Part shown: positions 17,229 to 24,902 of the stretch, piece after piece
Position numbering within the stretch: the stretch's first letter is position 1
How the letters are laid out: every line of letters begins with the position of its first letter
Assembly: GCA_026125445.1 (NCBI GenBank)
Contig: JAHCLE010000011.1
Span: 1-39,246, forward strand
Length of the DNA stretch: 39,246 nucleotides
Origin: Burkholderiales bacterium
GTDB lineage: Bacteria; Pseudomonadota; Gammaproteobacteria; Burkholderiales; Usitatibacteraceae
Direction of reading: 5' to 3'
Position numbers and translations under genes: made by a program
The notes under the pieces: generated by a model
The model's database searches: none
What the model was told of the DNA's origin: nothing
The model's input: only the letters and a program-made list of their open reading frames with translations

Positions 17229-18639
17229 CGACCGCGCCCGGGGCCCGGCCTTCGAGGTCGTGGCGGCGCTGGTGGCGCGCGCCCGCGCGGCGCAGGCCGT
17301 CGCCGACGGCTACGACCAGGCGCGCGTCGACGAGGTCGTGGCCGCCGCCGGGTGGGCCATCCTCGAGCCGGGAAGGAACCGCGCGCTCGCCGAGCTCGCG
17401 GTCGCCGACACGGGCATCGGCGACGTGGAGGACAAGGTCCGCAAGAACCACCGCAAGACGCTCGGGCTGCTGCGCGACCTGCGCGGCATGAAGACCGTGG
17501 GCGTCATCGCGGAGGATGCCGCGAAGGGCGTGGTCGAGATCGCGCGGCCCGTGGGCGTGGTCTGCGCCATCACGCCCTCGACCAATCCCGCGGCCACGCC
17601 GGCCAACAAGATCATCAACGCGCTCAAGGCCCGCAACGCCGTGATCGTGGCGCCCTCGCCCAAGGGCGCCTCCACGTGCGCGAAGCTCCTGGAGTACGTG
17701 CACGCCGAGTTCGCGCGCATCGGCGCGCCGGCCGACCTCGTCCAGATGCTCCCGGCGCCCATCACGAAGGACGCCACGGCCGAGCTCATGCGCCAGTGCG
17801 ACCTCGTGGTCGCCACGGGCTCGCAGGCCAACGTGCGCGCGGCCTACGCGAGCGGAACGCCCGCCTTCGGCGTGGGCGCCGGCAACGTCGCCTCCATCGT
17901 GGACGAGACGGCGGACCTCGAGGACGCCGCCGCGAAGATCGTGCTCTCGAAGACCTTCGACCACGCCACCAGCTGCTCGTCGGAGAACAGCGTCGTGCTG
18001 GTGGAGGCGGTGGCCGACGCGATGCTCGCCGCGCTCGCGCGCCACGGCTGCGTGATGCTGGACGGCGCCGACCGCGAGCGGCTGCGCAGGGCGATGTGGC
18101 CGGACGGCAGGCTCTCGGCGGCCGTCATCGGCCAGCCCGCGGGGCTCATCGCCACTCGCGCGGGGCTCGCCGATCCGGCCACGCGCGCGGCGCGCGTGCT
18201 CCTGGTGGAGGCCGGCGGCACGGGCCCGCAGCATCCGTTCTCCGGAGAGAAGCTCTCGCCGGTGCTCGCCGTCTACCGCGTGCGCGACTTCGCCGAGGCC
18301 ATGGAAACGGTTCGCGCGATCTACGCCTTCCAGGGCGCCGGGCATTCGGTGTCGCTGCACAGCGCGAGGGACGACCGCGCGCTCGAGCTCGGGCTCGATC
18401 TCCCCGTCGCCCGGGTGATCCTGAACCAGGCGCACTGCATCGCCAACGGCGGCAGCTTCGCGAACGGCCTGCCGGTGTCGCTCTCGATGGGCTGCGGCAC
18501 CTGGGGGCGCAACAACTTCTCCGACAACCTGAACGTGCGCCAGTACATGAACGTCACGCGCGTGTCGCGCCCCCTGCCCGAGCGCGTTCCCGCCGTCGAG
18601 GACCTGCTGGGCGCGTACTTCGCGCGCTGGGGACGCTGA
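17212..18639 (+). CDS. sauS: CoA-acylating aldehyde dehydrogenase, probable sulfoacetaldehyde dehydrogenase (SauS)
   Basis: A 475-aa aldehyde dehydrogenase of the acylating (EutE/AdhE-like) branch. The catalytic Cys is Cys255 in HATSCSSEN, as in acylating enzymes. The substrate/CoA region reads PVGVVCAITPSTNPAATPANKIINALKAR in short blocks. The C-terminal LSMGCGTWGRNNFSDN is also typical. SauS of C. necator interconverts sulfoacetyl-CoA and sulfoacetaldehyde with NAD(P). Lying between a transporter and a CoA ligase, with xsc nearby, this gene fits the role well. ATG at 17212 follows GGAG by 5 nt and is preferred to the GTG 6 bp earlier. It overlaps tctA by 17 bp and is 1 bp from sauT. Succinate-semialdehyde or propionaldehyde dehydrogenase are alternatives. 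Confidence 0.82.
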   Translation: MASPADDRARGPAFEVVAALVARARAAQAVADGYDQARVDEVVAAAGWAILEPGRNRALAELAVADTGIGDVEDKVRKNHRKTLGLLRDLRGMKTVGVIAEDAAKGVVEIARPVGVVCAITPSTNPAATPANKIINALKARNAVIVAPSPKGASTCAKLLEYVHAEFARIGAPADLVQMLPAPITKDATAELMRQCDLVVATGSQANVRAAYASGTPAFGVGAGNVASIVDETADLEDAAAKIVLSKTFDHATSCSSENSVVLVEAVADAMLAALARHGCVMLDGADRERLRRAMWPDGRLSAAVIGQPAGLIATRAGLADPATRAARVLLVEAGGTGPQHPFSGEKLSPVLAVYRVRDFAEAMETVRAIYAFQGAGHSVSLHSARDDRALELGLDLPVARVILNQAHCIANGGSFANGLPVSLSMGCGTWGRNNFSDNLNVRQYMNVTRVSRPLPERVPAVEDLLGAYFARWGR

Positions 18640-18640
18640 G

Positions 18641-20161
18641 GTGGGCGGCACCGTCGCGAGCCTCATCGAGGGCCAGGCGGCCGCCCGCGGGCAGGCCCGC
18701 TACTTCACCTCGGCCGAGTCGGGAGCCACGCTCACCTTCGGGGAGCTCGCGGCCTCGGCACGGCGCGTGGCGGCGCTTCTCGGGCGCGAGGGATACGGGC
18801 CGGGCACGCACGTCTCCCTCGTGATGCCCAACGGGCTCGCCACCGTGCGCCTGCTGCTGGGCGCCATGGCGGGCGGCTGCTGCGTGAACCCGGTGAACCT
18901 GCTCTCCAGCCCCGAGCAGATGCGCTACGTGCTCGACCACTCCGACAGCCGCGTGGCGTTCGCCTCGCCCGAGTGGGCGCCGCGGCTGCGCGAGCTCGCG
19001 GCGGGCATCCCGCGGGGACTGCGGGTGATCGAGCTGGATCCGGAGGCGCCCGCGCTGCCGGGCGAGCGCGAGGAGGACGCCCGCGCGCCGCTGCCGCCGG
19101 TGGCCCCCGGGAGCCTCGCCCTCCTCATGTACACCTCCGGGACGACGGGCAAGCCCAAGGGCGTCATGCTCTCGCACGCGAACCTCGTGGCCAACGCGCG
19201 CGCCATCAGCGCCGAGCACGCGCTGGGCCCCGGCGACCGCGTGGCGGCGGTGCTGCCGCTCTACCACATCAACGCCTTCGCGGTGACGATGCTCGCGCCC
19301 CTCGCGCACGGCGGCTCGCTCGTCATGCCCGCGCGCTTCTCCGCGGCGAGGTTCTGGCCCATGGCCATCGAGAGCGGGTGCACCTGGATCAACGTGGTGC
19401 CCACGATCGTGAGCTACCTGCTCGAGGGCGAGGCGCCCTCGCGCGAGGCGCTTTCGCGCATCCGCTTCTGCCGGTCGGCCTCGGCGGCGCTGCCGCCGGA
19501 GCACCACCTCGCCTTCGAGCGCAAGTTCGGCATCGGCATCATCGAGACCATGGGCCTTACCGAGACGGTGGCGCCGGCCTTCTCCAATCCGCTCGAGCCC
19601 TCGCGGCGCAAGGTGGGCTCGGTGGGCCGGGCCTCGGGCTGCGAGGCGCGAGTCGTTGACGAGCGCGGCGCGGAGCTCGCCGACGGCACCCCGGGCGAGA
19701 TCGTCATCCGCGGGCCGCAGGTGACCTCGGGCTACTACAAGAACCCCGAGGCGACGGCGGCCGCCTTCTTCCCCGGCGGGTGGCTGCGCACCGGCGACAT
19801 CGGCAGGCGCGACGCCGACGGATTCTTCTTCATCACCGGCCGCATCAAGGAGCTCATCATCAAGGGCGGCGAGAACATCGCCCCGCGCGAGATCGACGAG
19901 GTGCTGCTGCGGCACCCGGCGGTGCTGGACGCCGCCGCCGTGGGGGTGCCCGACCGCCACTACGGGCAGGAGATCGCGGCCTGCGTGGTCCGCCGCGAGG
20001 GCGCCGCGTGCAGCGAGGACGACCTGCGCGCGTTCTGCCTCGAGCAGCTCGGCCGCTACAAGACGCCGAAGGCGATCCACTTCGTGCAGGAACTCCCGCG
20101 CGGCCCCTCGGGCAAGGTGCAGCGGCTGAAGCTCCTCGACATCCTGCCCGCGGCGGGCTGA
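18641..20161 (+). CDS. sauT: AMP-forming acyl-CoA ligase, probable sulfoacetate-CoA ligase (SauT)
   Basis: A 506-aa acyl-adenylate-forming ligase. The phosphate loop is YTSGTTGKPKG (residues 164-174). Later motifs are GIIETMGLTET, the YYKNPEAT and GWLRTGDIG region, GRIKELIIKGGENI, and the C-terminal catalytic Lys492 (PSGKVQRLK). It activates a carboxylate with ATP and CoA. Between sauS and ackA, and with xsc in the window, sulfoacetate is the best candidate: sulfoacetyl-CoA would then be reduced by SauS. The start is GTG one base after the sauS stop, so translation is coupled. Oxalate- or malonate-type ligases share this fold, so the substrate is inferred. Confidence 0.82.
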   Translation: MGGTVASLIEGQAAARGQARYFTSAESGATLTFGELAASARRVAALLGREGYGPGTHVSLVMPNGLATVRLLLGAMAGGCCVNPVNLLSSPEQMRYVLDHSDSRVAFASPEWAPRLRELAAGIPRGLRVIELDPEAPALPGEREEDARAPLPPVAPGSLALLMYTSGTTGKPKGVMLSHANLVANARAISAEHALGPGDRVAAVLPLYHINAFAVTMLAPLAHGGSLVMPARFSAARFWPMAIESGCTWINVVPTIVSYLLEGEAPSREALSRIRFCRSASAALPPEHHLAFERKFGIGIIETMGLTETVAPAFSNPLEPSRRKVGSVGRASGCEARVVDERGAELADGTPGEIVIRGPQVTSGYYKNPEATAAAFFPGGWLRTGDIGRRDADGFFFITGRIKELIIKGGENIAPREIDEVLLRHPAVLDAAAVGVPDRHYGQEIAACVVRREGAACSEDDLRAFCLEQLGRYKTPKAIHFVQELPRGPSGKVQRLKLLDILPAAG

Positions 20162-20168
20162 AGGCGCC

Positions 20169-21350
20169 TTGACCGACCGCATCCTCACGCTCAACGCCGG
20201 CTCCTCGTCGGTGAAGTTCGCGCTCTTCGCCGCGGGGGTGCCCGTGGGCCGGGCGCTCCTCTCGGGCATCGCCGACGGGCTGGGATCGCGCGCCCGCCTG
20301 CGGGTGCGCGACGCCGCCGGCACGGTGCTGGCCGATGGCGACCTGGCCGGGGCCGGGGGAGCCGCGCCGGCGCACGACGACGCCCTCGCGGCGATCCTCG
20401 CGCTGCTTCGCGACCGGGCCCCGGAGGCGCGCGTGGCCTGCGTCGGGCACCGCATCGTGCACGGGGGCACCGCCTTCGACCGGCCCGTGGCCGTGGACGA
20501 GGGCGTGCTCGCCGCGCTCGCCGGGCTCGAGCCGCTGGCGCCCTTGCACCAGCCGCACAACCTCGCGGGCGTCCGTGCCGCGCGGCACGCCTTCCCGGAC
20601 GTCCCGCAGGTCGCCTGCTTCGACACCGCGTTCCATCGCGCGCAGCCCGGGCTCAACCAGCGCTTCGCGCTGCCGCGCGAGCTGCACGAAGCAGGCGTGC
20701 GCCGCTACGGCTTCCACGGCCTTTCCTACGAGTCGATCGTCGCGCAGCTCGAGGCGGGGGGCCGCGCGGCGCGCCGCGTCGTCGTCGCGCACCTGGGCCA
20801 CGGCGCCTCGATGTGCGCCATGCGCGGCGGCCGGTCGGTCGCCACGACGATGAGCTTCTCGCCGCTGGACGGCCTGCCGATGGGCACCCGCTGCGGCCGC
20901 CTGGACGCCGCGGTCGTCCTCTACCTCCTCGGGCAGGCGATGGCGCCGGCGGATATCGCGGAACTGCTCTACCGGCGCTCCGGCCTGCTGGGCCTTTCCG
21001 GCCTCACCGGGGAGATGCGCGAGCTCCTCGCCTCCGCCGAGCCGGCCGCGCGCGAGGCGGTCGACTACTACGTGGAGCACGCGAGCCGCGAGTTGGCCGC
21101 CATGTGCGCGTCGCTCGACGGGCTGGACCTGCTCGTGTTCACCGGGGGCATCGGCGAGAACGCGGCGGCGCTGCGCGCGCGGATCGTCGCCCGGCTGGCC
21201 TGGATGGGACTCGCCCTCGACGAGGCGGCCAACGCGCGCGGCGAGGAGCTCGTCTCGGCGCCCGGCAGCGCCTGCGCCGTCCGCGTGCTGCACACCGACG
21301 AGGAGGCCGTGATCGCGCGCCACGCGGCGCGCTTCGTCAGGGGGCCGTGA
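20169..21350 (+). CDS. ackA: Acetate kinase
   Basis: A 393-aa kinase interconverting acetyl phosphate plus ADP with acetate plus ATP. Signature segments: LNAGSSSVKF (residues 8-17), VGHRIVHGG, CFDTAFHRAQP, HLGHGASMCAM, MGTRCG, LVFTGGIGEN, and the C-terminal TDEEAVIARHA that includes the catalytic Glu. The start is TTG, 7 bp after sauT; no other start precedes the essential NAGSSS motif, so TTG is well supported. Two departures from the common pattern are seen: HLGNG is HLGHG, and GDxDP after GTRxG is GRLDA. In this operon it would use the acetyl phosphate made by Xsc. The 3' end overlaps convergent hemY by 14 bp. Confidence 0.92.
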   Translation: MTDRILTLNAGSSSVKFALFAAGVPVGRALLSGIADGLGSRARLRVRDAAGTVLADGDLAGAGGAAPAHDDALAAILALLRDRAPEARVACVGHRIVHGGTAFDRPVAVDEGVLAALAGLEPLAPLHQPHNLAGVRAARHAFPDVPQVACFDTAFHRAQPGLNQRFALPRELHEAGVRRYGFHGLSYESIVAQLEAGGRAARRVVVAHLGHGASMCAMRGGRSVATTMSFSPLDGLPMGTRCGRLDAAVVLYLLGQAMAPADIAELLYRRSGLLGLSGLTGEMRELLASAEPAAREAVDYYVEHASRELAAMCASLDGLDLLVFTGGIGENAAALRARIVARLAWMGLALDEAANARGEELVSAPGSACAVRVLHTDEEAVIARHAARFVRGP

Positions 21351-22764
21351 CCGGCGCGCGCAGCCAGGCGCCCAGCGACTCGGCGGTGGCGTGGGCGTTC
21401 GCGATGCAATCGCCCACCGAGACGCCGCCGCGGTAGTTGGCGCAGAACCTGAGGCCCGGCACGGCCTTCTCCGCTTCCGCGACCTTCGCGATGCGCCCGA
21501 GGTGGCCCAGCTCGTACTGCGGGATGGCGCGCGGCCAGCGCACGATCGCGTTCCAGAGCGCGGGAGCGCGGGCGCCCAGGAGCGCCCGGTGCTCGGCCGC
21601 CACCTTCACGGCGAGGGTCGCGTCGTCGGCCGAGGCGAGCTCCGGGTTGCGCCGCCCGCCCACGAAGTTGGTGAGCAGCACCTGTCCGTCCGGGGCGCGC
21701 CCCTCGAACATCGAGCTGGAGAAGAGGGTGCCCAGCACGGCCCGGCCCTCCACGCGCGGCGCGAGGAAGCCGAACCCACCCAGGGCGTGCGTGACGTCCT
21801 CGCGGCGGTAGGCGGTGGCGACGACCGTCACCGGCGGGTACTCGATCTCCTGCAGGGCCCGCGTGGCGTCCGGCGCGAGCGGATAGGCGAGGCGCGCGGC
21901 CTCGGCGGCGGGCACCGCGAGCACCACGGCGCGGGCATGGCGCGTGAAGCTCGTCCCGCCCTGGTCGAAGGTGACGGCGAAGGAGCCGTCGGGAAGGCGC
22001 GCGAGCGAGACGGCCCTCGCGCCGAGCGTGACGCGCTGCACGCCGCGGGCGAGCGCGTCGGTGAGCGTCTGCATGCCGCCGCGGAACGAGAAGCTCTTGG
22101 CCGTGTTCTTGGCCGTCTCCGCGCGCTTGCGGCGCTCGCGCGCGCCGAGGATGGCGCCCAGGATGAGGCTGCCGTAGCGCTGCTCGAGGGCGTGCAGTTT
22201 CGGGAAGGCCGCGGGAACCGAGAGCCGGTCGGGGTCGCCGGCGTAGATGCCGGCCACGAAGGGCTCGATCGCGTAGTCGAGGAACTCGCGCCCCAGGCGC
22301 CGGCGCACGAAATGCGCGATGACCTCCTCCTCGCCGGCGGGCTGGCGGCGCACGAGGGGCTCGAGCGCCAGGCGCGCCTTGGCGAGCCCGGAGAAGAGCG
22401 GGGTGGCGAGGAAGGCGCCCGGCGACATCGGCAGCGCGATGGGGCGGCCGTCGCGCACCACGAAGCGCGTGTTGGCGATCTCGCTGGCCGGCAGGCGCTC
22501 GGCGGCGATGCCCGCCGCCGCGATCAGCTCGCCGATGAGTGGCGTGGTGTCGAGCGCGCTGTTGGGGCCCGTCTCGTAGAGCGCGCCGTCGCGCTTCACC
22601 GTGCCGATGACGCCGCCGGGCGCGCGGCCGGCATCGATCACCTCGACCTGGAGCCCGCGGCGCACGAGGCCGAAGGCGGTGGCGAGGCCGGAGACGCCGG
22701 CTCCCACGACGAGCACGTCGAGGGCGGCGGGGGAGGTATCCATGGGGGTCGTTCCGGAAGTCAT
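21337..22764 (-). CDS. hemY: Protoporphyrinogen oxidase (HemY type)
   Basis: A 475-aa FAD enzyme that oxidises protoporphyrinogen IX to protoporphyrin IX in haem synthesis. It opens with the FAD fold VLVVGAGVSGLATAFGLVRRG and the GGxIGT and ETGPNSAL segments typical of oxygen-dependent PPO. FVAGIYAGDPDRLSVPAAFP and the C-terminal FCANYRGGVSVGDCI with the closing FAD contact are also present. A second ATG 21 bp downstream (22743) has an equally acceptable ribosome site, so the exact N-terminus is uncertain by seven residues. It is a housekeeping gene, unrelated to the neighbouring operon, with which it converges (14-bp overlap of 3' ends). Confidence 0.92.
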   Translation of the reverse strand: MTSGTTPMDTSPAALDVLVVGAGVSGLATAFGLVRRGLQVEVIDAGRAPGGVIGTVKRDGALYETGPNSALDTTPLIGELIAAAGIAAERLPASEIANTRFVVRDGRPIALPMSPGAFLATPLFSGLAKARLALEPLVRRQPAGEEEVIAHFVRRRLGREFLDYAIEPFVAGIYAGDPDRLSVPAAFPKLHALEQRYGSLILGAILGARERRKRAETAKNTAKSFSFRGGMQTLTDALARGVQRVTLGARAVSLARLPDGSFAVTFDQGGTSFTRHARAVVLAVPAAEAARLAYPLAPDATRALQEIEYPPVTVVATAYRREDVTHALGGFGFLAPRVEGRAVLGTLFSSSMFEGRAPDGQVLLTNFVGGRRNPELASADDATLAVKVAAEHRALLGARAPALWNAIVRWPRAIPQYELGHLGRIAKVAEAEKAVPGLRFCANYRGGVSVGDCIANAHATAESLGAWLRAPVTAP

Positions 22765-22802
22765 GTACGCGATTCGCCCTTTTTAGGTCATTGCCGCGAT
22801 GC

Positions 22803-22824
22803 GCGGTTGATGGCCGTCAACCGC
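22803..22824. repeat. 22-bp perfect palindrome in the hemY/dehalogenase divergent region
   Basis: Arms GCGGTTGA and TCAACCGC surround a 6-bp spacer. It lies 38 bp upstream of hemY and 32 bp upstream of the hydrolase gene, where an operator would be expected. No regulator gene is adjacent. Confidence 0.45.
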
Positions 22825-22856
22825 CGGGGGGGTATGCGCGGCCCCATAATGGCACC

Positions 22857-23753
22857 ATGGTCCAACAGTCGGTGCTTTTCCCCGGTTTTCGCGCCGTCGA
22901 CGTCGAAGCCGGGGGCGTGCGGGTGCACGCCGTCGCGGGCGGAAGCGGCCCGCCGCTCCTCCTGCTGCACGGCTATCCGCAGACGCTCGCCATCTGGCAC
23001 GATGTGGCCCCCCGCCTGGCCCGGCGCTTCACCGTCGTGGCGGCCGACCTGCGCGGCTACGGCGACTCCGGCAAGCCGCCCACGGACGCGCGCCACGAGC
23101 CCTATTCCAAGCGCGCGATGGCGCGCGACCCGGTGGCGCTGATGCGCTCCCTCGGCCACGCGCGCTTCTTCCTCGCGGGCCACGACCGCGGCGCCCGCGT
23201 CGCCCACCGCCTGGCCATGGACCATCCCGAGGCGGTCGCGCGCCTGGCCGTCCTCGACATCGCGCCCACGCTCGCCATGTACGAGCAGACGGACATGGCC
23301 TTCGCGCGCGCCTACTGGCACTGGTTCTTCCTCATCCAGCCCGCGCCTTTCCCGGAGACGATGATCGGCGCCGATCCCGGCTTCTACCTGCGCAAGAAGA
23401 TGGGAAGCGGCTCGGCCGGCATGGCGCCCTTCGCGCCGCGGGCCTGGGCCGAGTACGAGCGCTGCTTCACGCCGGAGGCCATCCACGCGAGCTGCGAGGA
23501 CTACCGCGCCGCGGCCACGATCGACCTCGAGCACGACCGCGCCGACCGCGAGGCGGGGCGGCGCATCGGCTGCCCGCTGCTCGTGCTGTGGGGCGCGAAC
23601 GGCGTGATCGAGCGCTGCTTCGACCCGATCGCGGACTGGAACCGCGTGGCGGCGGACGTGCGCGGACGCGCGCTTCCGGCCGGCCACTACCTGCCCGAGG
23701 AGGTCCCCGGCCTCGTGGCGGAGGAATTCGAGGGATTTTTCGGAGGATCGTGA
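22857..23753 (+). CDS. Alpha/beta hydrolase, haloacetate (fluoroacetate) dehalogenase type
   Basis: A 298-aa alpha/beta hydrolase. When numbered from this ATG, its residues line up with fluoroacetate dehalogenase of Rhodopseudomonas palustris as I recall it. The nucleophile is Asp110, the carboxylate-binding residues are Arg111 and Arg114 (GHDRGARVAHR), the acid is Asp134 (VLDIAPT), the halide pocket is His155-Trp156 plus Tyr216, and the base is His277. The enzyme hydrolyses fluoro- or chloroacetate to glycolate. The start gives the expected family length; upstream in-frame codons have no ribosome site. It is followed after 4 bp by a tartrate/malate dehydrogenase gene. Epoxide hydrolases are related but lack the RxxR pair. 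Confidence 0.88.
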   Translation: MVQQSVLFPGFRAVDVEAGGVRVHAVAGGSGPPLLLLHGYPQTLAIWHDVAPRLARRFTVVAADLRGYGDSGKPPTDARHEPYSKRAMARDPVALMRSLGHARFFLAGHDRGARVAHRLAMDHPEAVARLAVLDIAPTLAMYEQTDMAFARAYWHWFFLIQPAPFPETMIGADPGFYLRKKMGSGSAGMAPFAPRAWAEYERCFTPEAIHASCEDYRAAATIDLEHDRADREAGRRIGCPLLVLWGANGVIERCFDPIADWNRVAADVRGRALPAGHYLPEEVPGLVAEEFEGFFGGS

Positions 23754-23757
23754 GGAC

Positions 23758-24813
23758 ATGAAGACCTATCGCATCGCGACCATCCCCGGAGACGGGATCG
23801 GCAACGAGGTGGTGCCCGAGGGCATCCGCGTGCTCGAGGCGGCCGGGCGCAAGTTCGGCATCGGCTTCGAGTGGGACCAGAAGCCCTGGAGCTGCGCCTG
23901 GTACGAGAAGCACGGGCGGATGATGCCCGAGGACGGCCTGGCGCAGATCCGCGGCCACGACGCGATCTTCCTGGGCGCCGTGGGCTATCCCGGCGTGCCC
24001 GACCACGTCTCGCTGTGGGGGCTGCTGGTGCCGATCCGGCGCGAGTTCCAGCAGTACGTGAACCTGCGGCCGGTGCGCCTGATGCCCGGCGTGAGGAGCC
24101 CGCTCGCGGGCCGCAACCCCGGCGACATCGACTTCTGGGTGGTGCGCGAGAACAACGAGGGCGAGTACTCCTCGATGGGCGGGCGCATGTACGGCGGCAC
24201 GCAGGAGGAGTTCGTGACCCAGCTCTCCGTCTTCTCGAGGAAGGGCACCGACCGCATCATGCGCTACGCCTTCGAGCTCGCGGGCACGAGGAGGAAGAAG
24301 CACGTCACCTCGGCCACGAAGTCGAACGGCATCGCGATCACCATGCCCTACTGGGACGAGCGCTTCAGGGCGATCGCCGCCGAGTATCCCGACGTGCAGA
24401 CCTCGCAGTTCCACATCGACATCCTCACCGCGCACTTCGTGCAGCACCCGGACTGGTTCGACGTCGTGGTGGGCTCGAACCTCTTCGGCGACATCCTCTC
24501 GGACCTGGGGCCGGCCTGCACCGGCACCATCGGCATCGCGCCGGGCGCCAACATCAACCCGGAGCGCGAGTTCCCCTCGTGCTTCGAGCCGGTGCACGGC
24601 AGCGCCCCCGACATCGCCGGCAAGGGGATCGCCAACCCCATCGGCCAGATCTGGTCCGGGGCGATGATGCTCGCGCACCTCGGCGAGACGGAGGCGGGCG
24701 AGGCGATCGTGAAGGCGATCGAGCGGGTGCTCCTGGAAGGCCCGCGCACCCGCGACATGGGCGGCACGGCGGGCACGGCCGAGGTGGGGCGCGCCATCGC
24801 CGACGCGGTCTAG
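23758..24813 (+). CDS. ttuC: Tartrate dehydrogenase / D-malate dehydrogenase (isopropylmalate dehydrogenase family)
   Basis: A 351-aa beta-decarboxylating dehydrogenase. It begins with IATIPGDGIGNEVVPEG. It contains LGAVGYPGVPDHVSLWGLLVPIRREF, which marks the tartrate/D-malate subgroup rather than LeuB. The active-site Arg/Tyr/Lys region (NLRPVRL, VVRENNEGEYSSMGG, TSATKSNGI) and the Asp cluster in GSNLFGDILSDLGP are also present. It oxidises tartrate or D-malate with NAD, Mn2+ and often decarboxylation. GGAGGA about 10 nt before the ATG, and a gap of only 4 bp, put it in an operon with the dehalogenase. The TTT genes that follow, after an 89-bp gap, probably import a dicarboxylate for it. Confidence 0.88.
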   Translation: MKTYRIATIPGDGIGNEVVPEGIRVLEAAGRKFGIGFEWDQKPWSCAWYEKHGRMMPEDGLAQIRGHDAIFLGAVGYPGVPDHVSLWGLLVPIRREFQQYVNLRPVRLMPGVRSPLAGRNPGDIDFWVVRENNEGEYSSMGGRMYGGTQEEFVTQLSVFSRKGTDRIMRYAFELAGTRRKKHVTSATKSNGIAITMPYWDERFRAIAAEYPDVQTSQFHIDILTAHFVQHPDWFDVVVGSNLFGDILSDLGPACTGTIGIAPGANINPEREFPSCFEPVHGSAPDIAGKGIANPIGQIWSGAMMLAHLGETEAGEAIVKAIERVLLEGPRTRDMGGTAGTAEVGRAIADAV

Positions 24814-24844
24814 GCGCGCGTCATGGCAATTCGCGGCCGAAGGC

Positions 24845-24852
24845 TGTATACA
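24845..24852. promoter_or_regulatory. TGTATACA palindrome, possible -10 region/GntR-like site before tctC2
   Basis: A perfect 8-bp palindrome 50 bp upstream of the tctC start overlaps a -10-like TATACAAT. It resembles GntR (FadR-type) half-site cores, but no GntR gene is in the window. Confidence 0.3.
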
Positions 24853-24902
24853 ATCGGCATCCGGGGCACGACAGAGGCCCCGAACAACCGGAGGAGACGA
24901 AA

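Noticed and set aside
18641-20161. Long-chain fatty-acid CoA ligase
   Set aside because: The fold is shared, but the position between an acylating aldehyde dehydrogenase and acetate kinase, with no beta-oxidation genes, argues for a short substituted acid.
23758-24813. 3-Isopropylmalate dehydrogenase (LeuB)
   Set aside because: The VPDHVSLWGLLVPIRR segment belongs to the tartrate/D-malate subgroup and there are no leu genes nearby.
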